A stretch of DNA of 64,000 bases, from the NCBI GenBank assembly GCA_016213205.1, contig JACRAZ010000102.1:31170-95169 (forward strand), read 5' to 3'. The position numbers and the translations under genes were made by a program. This document shows positions 59,867 to 64,000 of this stretch, piece by piece. The stretch is from Burkholderiales bacterium. GTDB lineage: Bacteria; Pseudomonadota; Gammaproteobacteria; Burkholderiales; Burkholderiaceae_C. The notes below the pieces were generated by a model that was not told the origin of the DNA, searched no databases, and saw only the letters and a program-made list of their open reading frames with translations. Within the stretch, counting starts at the first letter, position 1. Each line of letters starts with the position of its first letter.

Positions 59867-59874
59867 GCTCTAAC
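59867..59874 (-). other. right boundary box of the array (GCTCTAAC)
   Basis: GCTCTAAC is the exact reverse complement of GTTAGAGC at 59096-59103 (10-bp match with flanks GCGC), closing cassette F. No attC structure follows it, so in minus-strand polarity this is where the first cassette joined the phage at a GTT: either an attI-like or a secondary insertion site. Confidence 0.65.
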
Positions 59875-59882
59875 TCGTAGCT

Positions 59883-60275
59883 ATGGCAACTTGGCAAAGT
59901 AAGCGCCACAAAGCGCAGCACCGCGGCCGACCCCAGCCCAGCTCCGAGGCCCTGGCCGCCAAGCGCCAGCGCGCCGACGACGCCCGCATGGCCCAGCCGT
60001 GCCCGCCCAGGCCGGCCGAACACCAGCCCGGCGCTGTGCTGCTCGAGCTGGAGTTGCGCGATCCCGGTGGCCAGTCGCTGGGCGTGCTGACGCTGCACGC
60101 GCCGCCCAACCTGCCGCGCGGCCGCCGCAGCCGGGTAGACAGCTACGAGGTGCGCTCGCCATGGGGCGATGTGCTTGTGGAGCGCGGTGGCTTGCACGAG
60201 GCCTGCCGCGCCGCGGTGGCCAGGGTGTGGCCGCGCCAGCTCTCGCGGCGGGCCGTGGCATTGATGGAGCCGTGA
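59883..60275 (+). CDS. hypothetical phage protein
   Basis: A 130-residue basic protein. The N-terminal 50 residues are Lys/Arg/Gln-rich and disordered (TWQSKRHKAQHRGRPQPSSE); then a beta-rich domain GAVLLELELRDPGGQSLGVLTLH and a helix HEACRAAVARVW. It is the first gene right of the array and joins the terminase chain: its stop overlaps the next ATG (TGATG). Confidence 0.7.
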   Translation: MATWQSKRHKAQHRGRPQPSSEALAAKRQRADDARMAQPCPPRPAEHQPGAVLLELELRDPGGQSLGVLTLHAPPNLPRGRRSRVDSYEVRSPWGDVLVERGGLHEACRAAVARVWPRQLSRRAVALMEP

Positions 60276-60484
60276 TGGATCACGTGGCTGATTGGCAGCA
60301 TGAAGGACTACCGCCGCCTGGTGTTGACTTCGACGCCTGGCTCACCGATGGCCAGGTGCGCCACGTGCGCAACACGGACAGCTGCCTGACCTTTCTCGAC
60401 TGCACGCACCCAGCGCAGAACGCCTACTGCGACAGGGCGCGGGTCATGGCTTGGCGGCTGGCCACTCCATCGCCGGTGCAATGA
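60275..60484 (+). CDS. hypothetical small phage protein
   Basis: Sixty-nine residues (WQHEGLPPPGVDFDAWLTDGQVRHVRNTDSCLTF, CDRARVMAWRLA). Not recognised. Four-base overlap (ATGA) with the large terminase gene suggests translational coupling. Confidence 0.68.
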   Translation: MDHVADWQHEGLPPPGVDFDAWLTDGQVRHVRNTDSCLTFLDCTHPAQNAYCDRARVMAWRLATPSPVQ

Positions 60485-62127
60485 CCGAGGCCGCCACCCT
60501 CACGCCGGCCCAGGAGGCCGAGCTAGAGCGCAACCTTTCCGACCCGATGTGGAGGCTCGAAAACCTCTACTGGATCGTGACCAAGGGAGCAGACGACGAA
60601 GAGGGTGACGAGGGCCTCGTGGTCAAGTTTGTGCCCAACCACGCGCAGCGCCGGCTGCTTCGTCGACTGCACCACCGCAATGTGATCCTCAAGGCCAGGC
60701 AGCTGGGTTTCACCACGCTGATCGCTATCCTGTGGCTCGACACCGCGCTGTTCTCGAAGGAGCCGATCCGCTGCGGCATCATCGCCCATGAGCGCGAGGC
60801 GGCCGAGGACATCTTCCGCGGCAAGGTGCTCTTTGCCTACGACCGGCTGCCTCCCGAGATTCGCGAGATGTGCCCGCTCAAGACGAAGAACAAGACGCAG
60901 ATCGTGTTCGAGCACAACGATGCAGTCGTGCGCGTGGCCACGTCGATGCGCTCCGGAACCACACACCGGCTGCACATCAGCGAGTTCGGGAAGATCGCCG
61001 CGAAGTACCCCGCCAAGGCCCGCGAGGTGGTGACCGGCTCAATCCCTTCGGTGCCGAAGACGGGCATCACGGTGATCGAGTCCACGGCCGAGGGCCAGGA
61101 CGGCGAGTTCTACGAAATCACCGACCGGGCCATTGCGACGAAGGAGAAACGCCAGCCGCTCACGCCGAAGGACTGGAAGTTCCACTTCTTCGCCTGGTGG
61201 GAGGCGCCTGAATACGAGCTCGATCCCGAGGGCATCACGTTCACCGAGGCCAACCTCGAATACTTCAGGCGCATCGAGGCAGAGATCGGCCGGTCGCTGT
61301 CCGCACGCAAGCGCGCCTGGTACGTGGTCACGCTGCGCAACGACTTTGCCGACGATCAGCCGCTGATGTGGCAGGAGTACCCGAGCACACCGCGCGAGGC
61401 GTTTCAGGTCAGCACCGAGGGCTGCTACTACGCCGCACAGCTGACCGCCGCGCGCAAGCAGGGCAGGGTGCGGCCAAGCCTTCCGGTCGAGGCCGTGCCA
61501 GTGAACACGTTCTGGGACCTTGGCCGCAACGACATGCTCACGATCTGGCTGCACCAGCGCGTTGGCGCCGAGAACCGCTTCATCGGTTACTACGAGAACA
61601 GCGGCGAGGAACTGGTGCACTACGTGACCTGGCTCATGGATCAGGCCACCAAGCGCGGCCTGGTGTTCGGCCGTCACTTCCTGCCGCACGACGCGGCGAT
61701 CAAGCGCCTGGGCGAGACACCGGACACCAACCGCTCGCCGCTGGAAATGCTGGAGAAACTGATGCCTGGCCACCGCTTTGAGGTGGTGCCGCGCGTCACC
61801 GCCGTGATCAGTGGCATCACGGCTACCCGCAACGTGTTTGCCTCCTGCTGGTTTGACGAGACCGAGTGCGACGTTGGTCTGAAGCGTCTGGCCAGTTACC
61901 GAAAGCAGTGGGACAAGATGCGCGGGTGCTGGAAGGATGACCCGCTGCACGACGACAACAGCCATGGTGCCGATGGGTTCCGCCAGTTCGGCCAGGTCGC
62001 CGACGCCGGCGAGAAGTTCGCGGGCGGGTTCGTTGCGGCCGGCGCAGTGGCAGGAACTGCTGCCGGTGGCAGGCGCAGGTGGGGCGCCGCCAGGCGCGGC
62101 GGGGGTGGATCTCCAATGGCGGTTTGA
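60481..62127 (+). CDS. terminase large subunit
   Basis: A 548-residue DNA-packaging motor. The ATPase part has the Walker-A-like KARQLGFTT (about residue 70) and the Walker B LHISEFGK; the nuclease part has FWDLGRND, DAAIK and DDNSHGADGFRQF supplying the RNase H-type acidic residues. It translocates and cuts phage DNA at the portal. The C-terminal 40 residues are Gly/Ala/Arg-rich. The start at 60481 is set by the ATGA overlap. Confidence 0.92.
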   Translation: MTEAATLTPAQEAELERNLSDPMWRLENLYWIVTKGADDEEGDEGLVVKFVPNHAQRRLLRRLHHRNVILKARQLGFTTLIAILWLDTALFSKEPIRCGIIAHEREAAEDIFRGKVLFAYDRLPPEIREMCPLKTKNKTQIVFEHNDAVVRVATSMRSGTTHRLHISEFGKIAAKYPAKAREVVTGSIPSVPKTGITVIESTAEGQDGEFYEITDRAIATKEKRQPLTPKDWKFHFFAWWEAPEYELDPEGITFTEANLEYFRRIEAEIGRSLSARKRAWYVVTLRNDFADDQPLMWQEYPSTPREAFQVSTEGCYYAAQLTAARKQGRVRPSLPVEAVPVNTFWDLGRNDMLTIWLHQRVGAENRFIGYYENSGEELVHYVTWLMDQATKRGLVFGRHFLPHDAAIKRLGETPDTNRSPLEMLEKLMPGHRFEVVPRVTAVISGITATRNVFASCWFDETECDVGLKRLASYRKQWDKMRGCWKDDPLHDDNSHGADGFRQFGQVADAGEKFAGGFVAAGAVAGTAAGGRRRWGAARRGGGGSPMAV

Positions 62128-62135
62128 TCACGCCC

Positions 62136-62156
62136 CTGCCGTGACAAGCACGGCAG
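62136..62156. other. hairpin between terminase and next gene
   Basis: CTGCCGTG, five bases, CACGGCAG is a perfect 8-bp stem with no T-run in the 54-base gap after the terminase. It may stabilise or attenuate the packaging transcript. Confidence 0.5.
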
Positions 62157-62181
62157 CATGCGCCCCACTCAAGGGGCTTGC

Positions 62182-62700
62182 ATGGGCGCACAGATCGACC
62201 TGTCAAAAGCGTGGCTGTCGCGGACCTACGGCGACATCACCGCGGTGTTCTCGTGGTTCAACGACCAGCGCGCGCTGTTCCTGATCCCCACCTTCCGGGC
62301 CCGGGCGCCGTGGTTCATCGTGCTGGAGCCGGTGGCGCACGAGTGGAACGATCAGGACCGCGACAACTTCCTGCCGCAGCTCACCGGCGGCCAGCGCCGC
62401 CGGCTGGAGCGCCTGCCGAAGCCGGTGCGCGATGCCTTCCTGGCTGACCTGCAGCGCTCCGGACTGAAGCTGCGGGCCACCCAGGCCTGCGATGTCCTCG
62501 GCATCGAGCCGTCGGACATGAACGTGCACCGCATCATCAGCATCGTCAACGATGCGCTGCCGGATCTGGTACGGATGCCTTCGGCGCCGGCCAAAGAGTT
62601 CAGGCCCGGCACCTTTGGCCACCTCGAGCTGCGTGCCGACGGCGAGCTGATGGGCGGCGAAGAGATCCGCCTCGAGCGTGAGGGCGTGGCCTATGGCTGA
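62182..62700 (+). CDS. hypothetical phage protein between terminase and portal
   Basis: A 172-residue protein from the ATG at 62182 (ribosome site AAGGGG six bases upstream; an ATG at 62158 is also in frame). AWLSRTYGDITAVFSWFNDQRALFLIPTFRARAPWFIVLEP in parts is a conserved-looking N-terminal half; the C-terminal half is acidic. Function unknown. Its last eight bases overlap the portal gene. Confidence 0.75.
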   Translation: MGAQIDLSKAWLSRTYGDITAVFSWFNDQRALFLIPTFRARAPWFIVLEPVAHEWNDQDRDNFLPQLTGGQRRRLERLPKPVRDAFLADLQRSGLKLRATQACDVLGIEPSDMNVHRIISIVNDALPDLVRMPSAPAKEFRPGTFGHLELRADGELMGGEEIRLEREGVAYG

Positions 62701-64000
62701 CGTGCTGGAGTACCGGGCGCGCCGGCGCGGGCCCGGCGACAGCATTGCCTCGGACCGCAACGAGCTCACCACCGGTAAGCCGCCGCACTCGCTCGACTCT
62801 GAGAAGAGCCGCAAGCTGCTGCGCCAGCTGCTGCAGTGGTTCTACTACGAGCGCGACCGCCAGGCGGCGAACCGCCTGGAAATGGCGATCGACGCCGATT
62901 TCTACGACGGCCTGCAATGGGACGAAGAAGACGCCTCGATCGTGACCGACCGCGGTCAGATGCCGCTGACCTACAACGAAGTCGCGCCGATGGCGGACTG
63001 GATCATCGGCACCGAGCGTCGCAACCGCGTCGACTGGAAGGTGCTGCCGCGCACCGAGGATGACGTCGAGCTCGCCGACACGAAGACCAAGGTCCTGAAG
63101 TACGTCTCCGACGTGAACAAGGTCCCCTTCGTGCGCTCGCGCGCCTTCACCGATGCGGTCAAGGCCGGCCTGGGCTGGGTCGACGACGGCGCACGCGACG
63201 ATCCCACGAAGGACATCCTCTACTCGAAGTGGGAGGACTGGCGCAACGTCCTGCACGACTCCAGTGGCATGGAGCTCGACACCGAGGACTGGCGTTATGT
63301 CTTCCGGTGGCGGTGGGTCGACGAGGACATCGCCGCGCTGATGTTCCCGGACCGTGCCGAAAAGATCACCACGGCGGTCGAAGACTTCGACGGCCACCTC
63401 GATCCGCTGGTCGAAGAGGACACGTGGACGACGCCATTCGACAGCGCTGGCCAGGTCGGCCGCAGCGGCACCACGCGCGCGCTCGGATCGGGCTACCTGC
63501 AAGACGCGCAGCGCCGGCGGGTGAAGCTCATCGAGTGCCAGTTCCGCATGCCGGTGGCCACCAAGGTGATCACGTCGGGCCCGCTTAAGGGCGCCTACTT
63601 CGACCCCCGCGACACCGCGCTGCGCGAGGCGCTGGGCCGCGTCGGCGGCACCGTGATCGACAAGATCATGATGCGGGTGCACGTCGCGGTGTTCACCGAG
63701 ACCGACCTGCTGGCGCTGGGGCCCAGCATCTACCGCCACAACCGCTTCAGCCTGACGCCCATCTGGTGCTACCGCCGCGGCCGCGATCGGCTGCCCTACA
63801 GCGCCATCCGGCGCGTGCGCGACATCCAGAAGGACCTGAACAAGCGAGCCAGCAAGGCCCTGTGGCTGCTGAACACCAACCAGGTGATCGCCGATCAGGG
63901 TGCTGTCGATGACATCGAAGTGGCCCGTGACGAGGCCCAGCGGCCCGACGGCTACATCGAGAAGAAGGCCAACAAGGAGTTCACGATCCGGCGCGACACC
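62693..64000 (+). CDS. portal protein, P22-type (3' end outside window)
   Basis: 436 codons are open to the right edge with no stop. MADVLEYRARRRGPGD opens; residues about 50-120 (LLQWFYYERDRQAANRLEMAIDADFYDGLQW, TYNEVAPMADWIIGTERRNRVDW in parts) and a later YSAIRRVRDIQKDLNKRASKALWLLNTNQV match the P22 head-to-tail portal family. The dodecamer forms the DNA gate at the capsid vertex and docks the terminase. The remaining C-terminal part is missing. Confidence 0.88.
   Translation, partial: MADVLEYRARRRGPGDSIASDRNELTTGKPPHSLDSEKSRKLLRQLLQWFYYERDRQAANRLEMAIDADFYDGLQWDEEDASIVTDRGQMPLTYNEVAPMADWIIGTERRNRVDWKVLPRTEDDVELADTKTKVLKYVSDVNKVPFVRSRAFTDAVKAGLGWVDDGARDDPTKDILYSKWEDWRNVLHDSSGMELDTEDWRYVFRWRWVDEDIAALMFPDRAEKITTAVEDFDGHLDPLVEEDTWTTPFDSAGQVGRSGTTRALGSGYLQDAQRRRVKLIECQFRMPVATKVITSGPLKGAYFDPRDTALREALGRVGGTVIDKIMMRVHVAVFTETDLLALGPSIYRHNRFSLTPIWCYRRGRDRLPYSAIRRVRDIQKDLNKRASKALWLLNTNQVIADQGAVDDIEVARDEAQRPDGYIEKKANKEFTIRRDT

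Larger units (their letters stand above)
56378..59874 (-). mobile_element. integron-like cassette array (six units, no integrase)
   Basis: Six units (A 56459-56737, B 56823-57229, C 57310-57752, D 57840-58360, E 58449-59040, F 59096-59874) are separated by six attC-like palindromes. Each unit starts with a GTT box and ends with the exact reverse complement of that same box, and boxes differ among units (GTTAGGC, GTTGGGC, GTTGGGC, GTTCAGC, GTTGGGG, GTTAGAGC). The extra unpaired bases put attC polarity on the minus strand, so the insertion side is at the right end (59874). Genes all read on the plus strand. No intI gene is in the window. The array splits the small and large terminase genes. Confidence 0.82.
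41643..64000. mobile_element. tailed-phage prophage, left part
   Basis: From tRNA-His onward the genes are phage-type and ordered as in lambdoid genomes: integrase, excisionase, leftward recombination operon, CI/Cro switch, replication, terminase and portal. Housekeeping genes are absent, genes are short and end-overlapping. The P22-type portal and large terminase suggest a tailed phage; head, tail and lysis genes and attR would lie to the right. The genome is interrupted by a cassette array at 56.4-59.9 kb. Confidence 0.92.

Overview
The window is high-GC DNA (roughly two thirds G+C) from a betaproteobacterium, most likely of the order Burkholderiales (Rubrivivax/Leptothrix-like). This is inferred from a red-type (form IC) RuBisCO operon, a CbbR regulator, an arginine-type EF-P with its EarP rhamnosyltransferase, and an MnmC/pgsA/HU/PpiD housekeeping block. 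Up to about 41.6 kb it is ordinary chromosome; from tRNA-His to the right edge it is an integrated tailed-phage genome (prophage) that continues past the window.

Chromosome, 1-41.6 kb. (i) 0-7.8 kb: scattered genes for a hydrolase, a GlxA-type AraC regulator, a methyltransferase, a branched-chain-amino-acid-type binding protein, a lytic transglycosylase, a YCII-VOC fusion and a GGDEF diguanylate cyclase. (ii) 8-11.5 kb: a four-gene Mla-like phospholipid ABC transporter operon (STAS-MlaE fusion, MlaF, MlaD, lipoprotein). (iii) 11.5-20.9 kb: a Calvin-cycle operon reading leftward, cbbL-cbbS-rpe-cbbX-fbp-prk-tkt-cbbY, with cbbR divergent and a dyad operator between. (iv) 21-28 kb: fatty-acid/ketone metabolism (3-hydroxyacyl-CoA dehydrogenase, ETF-ubiquinone oxidoreductase, an SDR, a 3-oxoacid CoA-transferase pair with a divergent PAS-LuxR regulator). 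(v) 28-41.5 kb: HD-GYP protein, pyrD, rpiA, mnmC, efp-earP, uvrC, a lipoprotein, pgsA, a DMT exporter, HU, tRNA-Val, ppiD and tRNA-His.

Prophage, 41.6 kb to the edge. The integrase lies against the 3' end of tRNA-His. A leftward early operon of very small, end-overlapping genes runs from about 50.3 kb down to 45.7 kb and includes RecT, a PD-(D/E)XK nuclease and a DnaQ-like exonuclease; behind it lie DUF2303-type genes, Xis and Int. A CI-like repressor and a Cro-like gene sit at 51.2-52.0 kb; a 15-bp operator motif occurs in tandem pairs (one copy of the right-hand pair degenerate) at both the leftward and the rightward early promoter. Rightward genes follow: CII-like, replication, HNH-like, DUF1064 and terminase small subunit. 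After a 4.3-kb interruption come terminase large subunit and portal.

The interruption (56.4-59.9 kb) is the most notable part of the window. It is a tandem array of six gene units separated by six imperfect palindromes with the hallmarks of integron attC sites: RYYYAAC/GTTRRRY-type end boxes, conserved-type stems and two or three unpaired extra bases on one arm. Every unit begins with a GTT box and ends with the exact reverse complement of its own box, and the boxes differ from unit to unit. That is what independently mobile cassettes should look like. No integron integrase is visible, and all cassette genes point opposite to the attC polarity, in line with rightward phage transcription. One cassette encodes an XF1762-type (Mom/GNAT-like) protein. 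Two other unusual prophage features are a 26-copy pentanucleotide (nnGCC) array in front of an early gene and a perfect 22-bp palindrome at the start of the replication gene.
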